DNA of 6,253 bases from Deltaproteobacteria bacterium UBA2385 (GTDB taxonomy: Bacteria; Myxococcota_A; UBA796; UBA2385), in contig DDSR01000125.1 of NCBI GenBank assembly GCA_002343455.1, positions 1-6,253 on the forward strand, read 5' to 3'. Below are positions 1 through 6,137 of this stretch, piece by piece. Position 1 is the stretch's first letter; every line of letters begins with the position of its first letter. A program made the translations under genes and the position numbers. The notes under the pieces are model-generated. The model had not been told where the DNA came from and did not search any database. It saw only the letters and a program-made list of their open reading frames with translations.

Positions 1-108
1 GGGGAGGGGGTAGGCCCCGAGGGGAGGAGGTCGTCGTATCGGGCTATCGGATGATGCAACCGCCCGGCACTCACCCAGGTCCAACCGCTCCCCCGGCTGC
101 CAACTCCC
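1..108. other. G-rich leader region upstream of the acylase gene, no supported gene
   Basis: The first 30 bases are almost all purine, with G-runs at 1-4, 6-10 and 21-24. A hexamer TATCGG occurs twice, 8 bases apart (37-42 and 45-50). In the frame later used by the acylase, 1-54 reads as 17 codons ending in TGA at 52-54, so the tail of an upstream + strand gene could end there, but 17 residues are too few to judge. AGGAGG at 25-30 resembles a Shine-Dalgarno site, but it lies 20 bases from the nearest ATG (51) and about 78 from the acylase ATG, too far to serve either. I see no clear promoter boxes and no terminator. Confidence 0.3.
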
Positions 109-2667
109 ATGCTCCTCTCCCTCGTCCTCGCCTGCTCGCCACCCCCCACCGCCCTGGCCCCGCTGGACGGCCCGATCCAGATCCACGTCGACCCCGCCGG
201 CATCGCCCACATCCAGGCCGTCAGCGCCCGCGACGCCTTCTTCGCCCAGGGCTGGCAGTCGGCTCACGACCGCATCTTCCAGATGGATCTCCTCCGCCGA
301 CGGGCCGCCGGTCGCCGCGCTGAGGTGCTGGGCGAGGCCTACCTGGCCTCCGACCTCCAGTCCCGGGCCCTGCGCTTCGCCCACTGGGGCGAGGCCACCG
401 CCCATGCCCTCCCCCAGCAGGATCCTCAGCTGTACGAGGCAATGCAGGCCTACGCCGAGGGGGTCAACGCCTGGCTGCTGGCCGCGCAGCTCGGCCGCGA
501 CGGCCAGTCCCTGCCGCCGCAGTTCGCCGCCCTGGGCTACCAGCCTGAGCCCTGGAGCGTCGAGGACAGCTCGGCCATCGAGAAGCTGCTGACGGCGGGG
601 CTCTCCATGCGGCCCGATCAGGACATCACCCTGGGCTTGCTCGACCTGCTGCTGGGCCGGGATCTGTTCGAGGACATCTACCACTTCGCCCCCTTCGACG
701 AAGACTGGGTGGTGTCGGACTTCTACGAGGGCCTGGAGTCCAAGCCCCGGCGCTCGCTGTCGGCCTCCCGGATGGCGCTCCCCCTGACCGACGCCGAGGC
801 CCTGACCCTCTGGGACCAGGTACAGTCCTGGAACCTGAAGCTGGGGGGCTCCAACAACCAGGCGGTGGCCGGCTGGCGCACCGAGTCCGGCCACGCCCTC
901 CTGGCCAGCGACTCGCACCAGGGGCTCGGCCACCCCTCGGTGTACTGGATCGTCCACCTGAAGGGCGGCGAGCTGGACGTGCTCGGCGCCACCTTCCCCG
1001 GCCTGCCGATGGTGCTCTTCGGCACGAACGGACAGATCGCCTGGGGCCCGACCACCAGCATCTACGACGCCGCCGACGTCTGGCTGGAGAGCTACGCCGG
1101 CAACGGTGACGAGGCCGTGCTCTTCGAGGGCGAGGAGGTGCCGATCACCCGCTGGAGCGAGGAGATCGCCGTGCGGGGCGAGGCCGAGCCGCGTACCGTC
1201 GAGCTGGGCGAGGTCCCCCACCACGGGCCGCTCTTCCCGACCGAGGCCCTGGGCCTGCCGGTGCCCCTGGCGCTGAGCGTCCGCTGGAACGGCTACCAGG
1301 CGCGCAGCATGGGCCGGGCCTTCCTGGAGCTGGCGGTGGCCGCCGACGTGGAGCAGGCCCGCGAGGCGCTCGGCCACTACTACACCGGGGGGATGCACTG
1401 GCTCTTCGCCGACGTGGACGGTCGGATCGGCTACGAGAGCTGGTCGGAGCTGCCCGTCCGCGAGCAGGTCGATCCCGCCACGCCGCCGGTCACCTTGTTG
1501 CCGGGCACGGGCGGCTACGAGTGGCTGCCGGCCGATGGAGAGGGCCTGGCGCCCTTCCAGCACCTCCCCCGCGAGCTGGTGCCCCACCGGCTGGACCCCC
1601 CCGAGGGCTACCTGGTCACCGCCAACAACGATCCGGTCGGCCAGACCGCGGACAATGCCCCCTTCGACGCGCCGGTCTACCTCTCGGGCGTCTTCGACAT
1701 CGGCACCCGCGCCCTGCGGCCCCGGCAGCTGCTTGAAGCGCGGCTGGCTCAGGGGCCGGTGGCCCTGGAGGACCTGGAGCAGATCCAGCTCGACACCCGC
1801 AGCCGCCTCGCCGAGCGGTTGCTGCCCTTCCTCTTCGAGGCCGCTGCGCGTCGGCCGGATCTGGCGCCGACCGAGGCCCTGGAGCTGCTCGGCGCCTGGA
1901 GCCTGGACTGCGAGGTGGACGAGGTCGGGCCCACCCTCTTCCACGGCTGGCTGATCGCCGCCAGCCGGGCCACCCTGGCCGACGAGGCCGATCTGCTGGG
2001 CTCCTTGCTCTTCCAGGACACCGACGCGACCTTGGGGCTGGTGCTCAGCAAGTTCATGCTGCGCTGGCTGGAGGCGACCGCCCAGGACATCGACGCCATC
2101 GAGGCTGGCGAGCTGCCCTTTCCCAGCGCCAGCGGCCGAAACTTCTTCGACGACCGCGGCACCGAGGGCCTGGAGACCCGGGATGAGATCCTGCTGGGCG
2201 CGCTCGGCCAGGCCATCGAGGAGCTCCGCGAGCCCATCGAGGCCGCCGGGGGCGACCCCCAGGATCTCTCCACCTGGCGCTGGGGCCTGCTGCACACCGT
2301 CGAGCTGGTCGATCTCGCCCTGCCCAGCGCCAGCAGCGGGCGCTTCCCCAAGGCTGGCGGACTGTATACAGTGGACGTGGCCGACTTCGAGTGGCTGCAA
2401 GGCGGGGTCCTGCCCCCCGACTTCGGCGTGCGCAACGCCCCCAGCAACCGCTTCCTCTTCGAGCTGGATCCTGCCGGAGTGCGCGCGCGGATGACGCTGC
2501 CGGGCGGCCAGGCTGAGGATCCGGCCAGCCCCTTCCACAACAGCCTGCTGCCCGGGTACCTCGCCGGGGAGTACGAGGAGGTGCCCTTCCTCGACGAGGA
2601 GGTGCGGGCCCGGGCCGTCGAGTCCTACCGGCTGGAGGCCGGGCTGGACGGGGTGCGCCGGCGCTGA
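109..2667 (+). CDS. Penicillin acylase family lipoprotein (Ntn hydrolase, amide-bond acylase)
   Basis: An 852-residue precursor of the penicillin acylase family (peptidase family S45), which hydrolyses acyl-amide bonds. It is made as one chain that cuts itself into alpha and beta chains, leaving Ser at the new N-terminus as nucleophile. A very short signal MLLSLVLAC ends in a lipobox-like LVLAC with Cys9, so a lipid anchor is likely; Ser at +2 would suggest the outer membrane by the E. coli rule. The alpha-chain signature lies at about 45-75 (AHDRIFQMD, then GRRAEVLG). GGSNN at 246-250 marks the cleavage site, with Ser248 as beta-1. His270 falls exactly at beta-23, as in cephalosporin and N-acyl-homoserine-lactone acylases rather than the Gln of penicillin G acylase. 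IAWGPTT (310-316) lies near the expected oxyanion hole, ANNDP (505-509) near the catalytic Asn, and PGGQ (798-801) opens the usual C-terminal block. Length is normal and no frame break is seen. A TGA at 52-54 limits the frame, and ATG109 is the only standard start, though it has no Shine-Dalgarno. Family is confident; the substrate (beta-lactam side chain, homoserine lactone, lipopeptide or other) is unknown. Confidence 0.93.
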   Translation: MLLSLVLACSPPPTALAPLDGPIQIHVDPAGIAHIQAVSARDAFFAQGWQSAHDRIFQMDLLRRRAAGRRAEVLGEAYLASDLQSRALRFAHWGEATAHALPQQDPQLYEAMQAYAEGVNAWLLAAQLGRDGQSLPPQFAALGYQPEPWSVEDSSAIEKLLTAGLSMRPDQDITLGLLDLLLGRDLFEDIYHFAPFDEDWVVSDFYEGLESKPRRSLSASRMALPLTDAEALTLWDQVQSWNLKLGGSNNQAVAGWRTESGHALLASDSHQGLGHPSVYWIVHLKGGELDVLGATFPGLPMVLFGTNGQIAWGPTTSIYDAADVWLESYAGNGDEAVLFEGEEVPITRWSEEIAVRGEAEPRTVELGEVPHHGPLFPTEALGLPVPLALSVRWNGYQARSMGRAFLELAVAADVEQAREALGHYYTGGMHWLFADVDGRIGYESWSELPVREQVDPATPPVTLLPGTGGYEWLPADGEGLAPFQHLPRELVPHRLDPPEGYLVTANNDPVGQTADNAPFDAPVYLSGVFDIGTRALRPRQLLEARLAQGPVALEDLEQIQLDTRSRLAERLLPFLFEAAARRPDLAPTEALELLGAWSLDCEVDEVGPTLFHGWLIAASRATLADEADLLGSLLFQDTDATLGLVLSKFMLRWLEATAQDIDAIEAGELPFPSASGRNFFDDRGTEGLETRDEILLGALGQAIEELREPIEAAGGDPQDLSTWRWGLLHTVELVDLALPSASSGRFPKAGGLYTVDVADFEWLQGGVLPPDFGVRNAPSNRFLFELDPAGVRARMTLPGGQAEDPASPFHNSLLPGYLAGEYEEVPFLDEEVRARAVESYRLEAGLDGVRRR

Positions 2668-2685
2668 ACGAGGCTCAGGCGCGTC

Positions 2686-3864
2686 CTACCACCCCGACAG
2701 ATCCCCCCGAATGCACCGCCGCAGCAGCTCGGCCGCGTTCTCCTCGGTCAGCGGCACCGGGTTCGTCCCCGCCGTCGGGTCGACCACCACTTGCGGCGCC
2801 AGCGCCGTCACATGCTCCTCCGTCACCCCCAGCGAGGCCAGGGTGTTCGGGATGCGCACCGACTCCCGCAGGCGGAGCACCTGCTGGAAGAAGCCGTCGA
2901 AGCCGCCCTCGATCCCCAGCCAGGCCGAGAGCCGCGCGATGCGGGCCTCGATGACCGACCGGTTGAGCTGCAGCACATAGGGCATGACGACGGCGTTGGT
3001 GAGGCCGTGGTGCGTGTCCAGGCTGCCGCCGATGGGGTGGGCGAGGCTGTGCATGGCGCCCAGGCCCTTCTGGAAGGCAGTCGCGCCCATCAGGCTGGCG
3101 GCCATCATCTTCGCCCGCGCGTCCAGGTCGTTGCCGTCGGCAACCGCGGCCTCCAGCGCCTCGAAGACCAGCCGGATGCCCTCCACCGCGATGCCGTCGG
3201 CCTGGGGGTGGAAGAGCGGGGAGCAGTAGGCCTCCAGGTTGTGGGAGAGGGCGTCGATGCCGGTCCAGGCGGTCAGATCGGCGGGCAGGCCGGCGGAGAG
3301 GGCCGGATCGGCGATGACCTTGCCGGGCAGCATCCGGGCGTGGAAGATGATCAGCTTGCGGTGGCTGCGCTCGTCGACGATGACGCTGCTGCGGCCCACC
3401 TCCGAGCCGGTGCCGGAGGTGGTCGGCACGGCCACGCAGGGCACCATGCCGTCGACGTTGACGCGCTGGTCGTTGTCGCCGACGTCCTCGAAGTCCCAGA
3501 GCGGGCGCTCCTGGCCGACCATCAGGGCGACGGCCTTGCCGACGTCGAGCGCGCTGCCCCCGCCCAGGGCGACGACGCCGTCGCAGCCTTCGGCGTGGAA
3601 GGCGCGCACGCCTCCGTCCACGTCCGCGCCGACCGGGTTGCCGCGCACCTCGCCGTACACGGCGGCGTTGAGGCCGGCCTCGCTCAGGATGCCGCGCACC
3701 TGCTCGACCAGGGGCAGCTTCAGCAGGCCGCGATCGGTGACGATCAGCGGACGGTGGATGGAGAGCTCGCGGCAGGCGGCCGGGAGCTCGCGGATGCGGC
3801 CGACGCCGAAGCGCACGGGGGTGGGGTAGTTCCAGTTGCCACGCAGGCTGCTGCCGTCGCCCAT
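2686..3864 (-). CDS. Iron-containing (group III) alcohol dehydrogenase
   Basis: A cytoplasmic NAD(P)-dependent alcohol dehydrogenase of the metal-dependent group III family, interconverting a primary alcohol and its aldehyde. With the ATG at 3864 the protein is 392 residues, normal for the family. The N-terminal dinucleotide-binding half carries GGGSALDVGK (101-110) and PTTSGTGSEV (147-156). The metal ligands match the E. coli FucO pattern in spacing: Asp204 and His208 in GIDALSH, His272 in GAMH, and His286 in HHG. His276 in AHP matches the conserved active-site His. The family's usual DPxxGxNPVPLT end is present (362-372), so the enzyme looks intact. A TTG twelve bases upstream (3876) is an alternative start, but it overlaps the GGAGG that sits 5 bases before the ATG, so the ATG is preferred. 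It lies 39 bases downstream of the aldehyde dehydrogenase gene on the same strand, which implies co-transcription and successive oxidation steps. The substrate is undetermined; hydroxy-acid, diol or simple alcohol oxidation are all possible. Confidence 0.93.
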   Translation of the reverse strand: MGDGSSLRGNWNYPTPVRFGVGRIRELPAACRELSIHRPLIVTDRGLLKLPLVEQVRGILSEAGLNAAVYGEVRGNPVGADVDGGVRAFHAEGCDGVVALGGGSALDVGKAVALMVGQERPLWDFEDVGDNDQRVNVDGMVPCVAVPTTSGTGSEVGRSSVIVDERSHRKLIIFHARMLPGKVIADPALSAGLPADLTAWTGIDALSHNLEAYCSPLFHPQADGIAVEGIRLVFEALEAAVADGNDLDARAKMMAASLMGATAFQKGLGAMHSLAHPIGGSLDTHHGLTNAVVMPYVLQLNRSVIEARIARLSAWLGIEGGFDGFFQQVLRLRESVRIPNTLASLGVTEEHVTALAPQVVVDPTAGTNPVPLTEENAAELLRRCIRGDLSGW

Positions 3865-3869
3865 GGGGG

Positions 3870-3874
3870 CCTCC
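3870..3874 (-). promoter_or_regulatory. Ribosome binding site GGAGG of the alcohol dehydrogenase gene
   Basis: On the minus strand GGAGG is followed by five C residues and then ATG at 3864. The motif overlaps the upstream in-frame TTG (3876-3874), so that TTG cannot use it. This decides the start in favour of the ATG and shortens the protein by four residues compared with the longest reading. Confidence 0.6.
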
Positions 3875-3903
3875 AAGAGGGGTTTGAGTCCGAAGCGCTG
3901 AGT

Positions 3904-5295
3904 TCAGATGCGCCGCAGGTGGAAGCTCTTGGGCCGGGTGAGGCCCTCGTAGCCGACGCGGGAGAGGGTGCAGCCGCGGCCGGAGTCCTTGACGCCGACC
4001 CAGGCCAGCTCGGGGTCGAGGTAGTCGGCTCTGTTCATGAAGACGGTCCCCGTCTCCAGGCGGCGACCGATGGCCAGGGCGGCGGCCTCGTCCTGGGTCC
4101 AGAGGCTGGCGGTCAGGCCGAAGCGGCTGTCGTTCATCAGGGCGATGGCCTGCTCGTCGGAGTCGACGGGCATGACGCCGAAGACCGGTCCGAAGGTCTC
4201 CTCGCGCATCAGCTCCATGCCGTGGTCGACGTCGATCAAGACCTGGGGTGCGACGTAGGCGCTGCCGGGGCGGTCCAGCGAGAAGGCGGCCGGGTCGACC
4301 AGGGGGCGGGCCCCGGCGGCGATCGCGGCCTGGACCTGGCCGCGGATCAGCTCGGCGTTGCGTGGACGGACGACGGGGCCCAGCGTGGTCTCGGGATCCA
4401 GCGGGTCGCCCAGGCGGTACTGTGCGACCAGGGCCGCGGCGGCCTCGACGAAGTTCGTGTACAGATCGCGGTGTACGTAGACCCGCTCGACCCCGCAGCA
4501 GGACTGTCCGGAGTTGAAGCAGGCGCCGTCGACGATGTTCTCCACCGCGTAGGCGAGGTCGGCGTCGGCGCGCACATAGGCGGGGTCCTTGCCCCCGAGC
4601 TCCAGGCCGACGAGCTTGAAGGTGCCGGCGGCGGCGGCGTGTACGGCCCGGCCCCCCTCGACCGAGCCGGTGAAGGCGACCTGGTCGACCCGCGGATCGG
4701 CGACGAGGCGGGCGACCCGGGCGTGGTCGGTGTGCAGGACCTGGAAGAGGCCCGCGGGCAGGCCCGCCCGCCGGGCGGCGTCGAAGAGGCGCTCGGCGCA
4801 GAGCGGGGTCTGGTCGCTGTGCTTGAGGATGACGGCGTTGCCGGCGGCCAGGGCCGGGATCAGCACGTTGACGACGGTCAGGTAGGGGTAGTTCCAGGGG
4901 GCCAGGATCAGCACCAACCCCAGAGGCTCGCGGGCGATGAAGCGGGTGAAGCCCTCCTTTGCCGGCGGCACGATGTCGGCCAGGGCCTCGGGCGCGAGGC
5001 GGAGCATGGTGCGGGCGCGATCTTCGAAGCCGCGCACCTCGCCCGGGCCGTAGCGCACCGGGCGGCCCATCTGCCAGGAGAGCTCGGGGCCGAGCGCGGC
5101 CGTCTGCGCGACGAAGGCGTCGACCATGACGCTGAGCCGCTCGATGCGCTGGGAGAGGGGGACGCGCCGCCACTCCTGGAAGGCGGCGCGGCCGGCGTCG
5201 ATGGCGGCGTCGATGGCGTCGTCGTTGGCGAGGGGGCGCTCCACGAGCAGGCGTCCGTCGACGGGGGAGAAGGTGCGCTGGGTAGGTTCGGTCAT
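3904..5295 (-). CDS. NAD(P)-dependent aldehyde dehydrogenase
   Basis: A 463-residue cytoplasmic enzyme of the aldehyde dehydrogenase superfamily, oxidising an aldehyde irreversibly to its carboxylic acid. All key residues are visible: Asn135 in LAPWNYPY, the cofactor-binding Lys158 in ILKHSD, the FTGS turn (208-211), the general base Glu232 in LELGGK, the nucleophile Cys266 in NSGQSC, and EETFGP (365-370). The length is slightly below the common 470-500. From memory, the FNSGQSCCGVER segment and the LTRPKSFHLR ending resemble a little-studied bacterial subgroup found beside iron-dependent alcohol dehydrogenases. A second Cys (267) directly follows the nucleophile. The start ATG5295 has GAGGAG three bases upstream. 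The gene is the first of a two-gene operon; the alcohol dehydrogenase next to it would supply the aldehyde. Succinate semialdehyde, aminoaldehydes or aliphatic aldehydes are possible substrates, and sequence alone does not choose between them. Confidence 0.94.
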   Translation of the reverse strand: MTEPTQRTFSPVDGRLLVERPLANDDAIDAAIDAGRAAFQEWRRVPLSQRIERLSVMVDAFVAQTAALGPELSWQMGRPVRYGPGEVRGFEDRARTMLRLAPEALADIVPPAKEGFTRFIAREPLGLVLILAPWNYPYLTVVNVLIPALAAGNAVILKHSDQTPLCAERLFDAARRAGLPAGLFQVLHTDHARVARLVADPRVDQVAFTGSVEGGRAVHAAAAGTFKLVGLELGGKDPAYVRADADLAYAVENIVDGACFNSGQSCCGVERVYVHRDLYTNFVEAAAALVAQYRLGDPLDPETTLGPVVRPRNAELIRGQVQAAIAAGARPLVDPAAFSLDRPGSAYVAPQVLIDVDHGMELMREETFGPVFGVMPVDSDEQAIALMNDSRFGLTASLWTQDEAAALAIGRRLETGTVFMNRADYLDPELAWVGVKDSGRGCTLSRVGYEGLTRPKSFHLRRI

Positions 5296-5351
5296 GGGCT
5301 CCTCGCGGGCGCGACGTAGCCCGGCCGAGCAGGGTCGCGCTATGGTGCGGC
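5296..5351. promoter_or_regulatory. Divergent intergenic region with a 7-bp inverted repeat
   Basis: These 56 bases separate the start of the minus-strand dehydrogenase operon from the + strand secreted-protein gene, so they should hold signals for both unless the promoters lie inside the coding regions. A perfect inverted repeat, GCGCGAC (5309-5315) and GTCGCGC (5334-5340), is separated by 18 bases and could be an operator. On the + strand TATGGT (5341-5346) is a passable -10 box that would place the transcript start at or next to the ATG at 5352. No good -35 box is seen for either direction. In such GC-rich DNA a short inverted repeat can arise by chance. Confidence 0.4.
5299..5304 (-). promoter_or_regulatory. 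Ribosome binding site GAGGAG of the aldehyde dehydrogenase gene
   Basis: On the minus strand GAGGAG is separated from the ATG at 5295 by CCC. The gap is short if the whole hexamer pairs, but about 5 bases if only GAGG does. It supports ATG5295 as the start. Confidence 0.55.
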
Positions 5352-6113
5352 ATGCTGATCCTCGCCCTCTCCGCCCTCTGTGCCCAGGCCTCGCCCCCCT
5401 TCACCCTCGAGGGCACCTGGCGTTTCGACGTGGTCGTCACCACCAAGGCCCAGGTGCCCGTGCTGGGCGCCTCCACCATCGAGACGCACAAGGTCATGGT
5501 GGCCCGCATCGATCGGCAGAGCGACGGGAGCTTGATGCAGTCGCAGTCCGCCTGCGGGATGTTCGCCCGCAGCAAGCGCAAGACGGTGGCCCCCATCTTT
5601 CCGCCCGGCTTTCTGGCGGCGATGCCCTCGCAGCGATCCGTGGTCGACTTCGACCTGACCTCCGGCCGCCTGAAGACCGAGGTCGATCCGGTGTTGCTGG
5701 GCTGGGACTCGGCGCTGGCCGGCGGCGTCATGCCCCGCGATGCCGACTCCCCGGGCGTCATCGACGGCGACGGGGACGGCGCCCCGGGCGTCACGGTGCA
5801 GGTGCAGGCGCCGGTCTTCGGGACCGTCAGCGTCTACCTGGTGCAGCACAGCGTCACCTGGCTGGATGGCGCCTTCGAGGGGCCGGACGCGGTGCGCGGC
5901 CGGGCCGGCCTGACCCTGCTGGAGCAGCGCACCATCGGCGCGAGCAACGCCCTCTTCGCCGTCAACGTGCCCCTGGTGCCCGAGGACGCCGGCGGCTGGT
6001 TCTCAATGCGCCGGGTGCCCGACGGGACCTCCTGCGCCCAGCTGGACACCCTCGCCCCTCCCGAGGTCGGAACCCCCGCCGGCGACAAGGCGCCTGGGGT
6101 CAAGGCCGGCTAA
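5352..6113 (+). CDS. Secreted protein of unknown function with an acidic DxDxDG loop
   Basis: A 253-residue protein whose function I do not recognise. It starts with a short hydrophobic segment, MLILALSALCAQA, most simply read as a Sec signal peptide cleaved after AQA (residue 13). Cys10 is preceded by Leu, which does not fit a normal lipobox, so lipidation is unlikely. The mature part looks beta-rich, with alternating hydrophobic residues (for example 22-32, 47-53, 147-165), and holds two cysteines, Cys68 and Cys228, that could form a disulfide in the periplasm. Residues 130-146 form an acidic glycine loop with DGDGDG at 138-143, a possible calcium site. It is not a complete EF-hand, since the twelfth position is Val149. 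The tail (235-253) is rich in Pro, Gly and Ala. From memory, a DGDGxPGVTV pattern recurs in uncharacterised myxobacterial secreted proteins. No other in-frame ATG, GTG or TTG lies within the 60 bases upstream, and ATG5352 has no Shine-Dalgarno. The next gene starts 24 bases after the stop. Confidence 0.8.
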   Translation: MLILALSALCAQASPPFTLEGTWRFDVVVTTKAQVPVLGASTIETHKVMVARIDRQSDGSLMQSQSACGMFARSKRKTVAPIFPPGFLAAMPSQRSVVDFDLTSGRLKTEVDPVLLGWDSALAGGVMPRDADSPGVIDGDGDGAPGVTVQVQAPVFGTVSVYLVQHSVTWLDGAFEGPDAVRGRAGLTLLEQRTIGASNALFAVNVPLVPEDAGGWFSMRRVPDGTSCAQLDTLAPPEVGTPAGDKAPGVKAG

Positions 6114-6130
6114 GCTGGCCTCCTGGAGGT
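6104..6130 (+). promoter_or_regulatory. Two overlapping potential RNA hairpins joining a stop codon to the next ribosome binding site
   Basis: GGCCGGC (6104-6110) can pair with GCTGGCC (6114-6120): seven pairs, one of them G-U, with the TAA stop codon of the preceding gene as the three-base loop. Directly after it, GCCTC (6118-6122) can pair with GAGGT (6126-6130), four Watson-Crick pairs plus one G-U, covering most of the GGAGG ribosome binding site of the next gene. The two stems share 6118-6120 and so exclude each other. There is no T-run, so this is not a standard intrinsic terminator. A role in translational coupling is inference. Confidence 0.3.
6125..6129 (+). promoter_or_regulatory. 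Ribosome binding site GGAGG of the truncated lipoprotein gene
   Basis: GGAGG lies 8 bases before the ATG at 6138, a near-ideal spacing. The in-frame GTG at 6129 overlaps its last base and has nothing better upstream, so ATG6138 is the preferred start. Confidence 0.65.
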
Positions 6131-6137
6131 GCGCGCG

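Noticed and set aside
1..30. G-runs suggestive of a G-quadruplex
   Set aside because: Only three runs of three or more G are inside the window, so a full quadruplex motif is not shown.
1..110. An open minus-strand frame from an ATG at 110 to the window edge, possibly a divergent gene
   Set aside because: No ribosome binding site is seen, only 36 codons are visible, and the content is unrecognisable, so it cannot be separated from chance.
51..323. A 90-codon + strand frame beginning with two ATG codons before the acylase
   Set aside because: Pro- and Arg-rich, it overlaps the acylase by over 200 bases in another frame, and the nearest AGGAGG is 20 bases from its ATG.
1749..2540. A 263-codon minus-strand open frame inside the acylase gene
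   Set aside because: Ser- and Arg-rich shadow of a well-supported coding frame, with no recognisable motif.
2791..5319. An 842-codon open frame on the + strand running antisense through both dehydrogenase genes
   Set aside because: It is codon-aligned with both minus-strand genes, so it stays open simply because TTA, CTA and TCA codons are rare in high-G+C genes. The minus-strand frames carry complete enzyme motifs; this one does not resemble any protein.
5490..5793. EF-hand calcium-binding domain in the secreted protein
   Set aside because: The DxDxDG start is present at residues 138-143, but the twelfth loop position is Val rather than Glu or Asp, and there is no flanking helix pattern; kept only as a possible metal loop.
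2675..5794. A 1039-codon minus-strand open frame across the dehydrogenases and into the secreted-protein gene
   Set aside because: It is a shifted frame of the two real enzymes, extremely rich in Arg, Pro and Gly, and it crosses the divergent region antisense to another gene.
6104..6120. Intrinsic terminator after the secreted-protein gene
   Set aside because: The stem is only seven pairs, encloses the stop codon and is not followed by a T-run; the next gene starts soon after.
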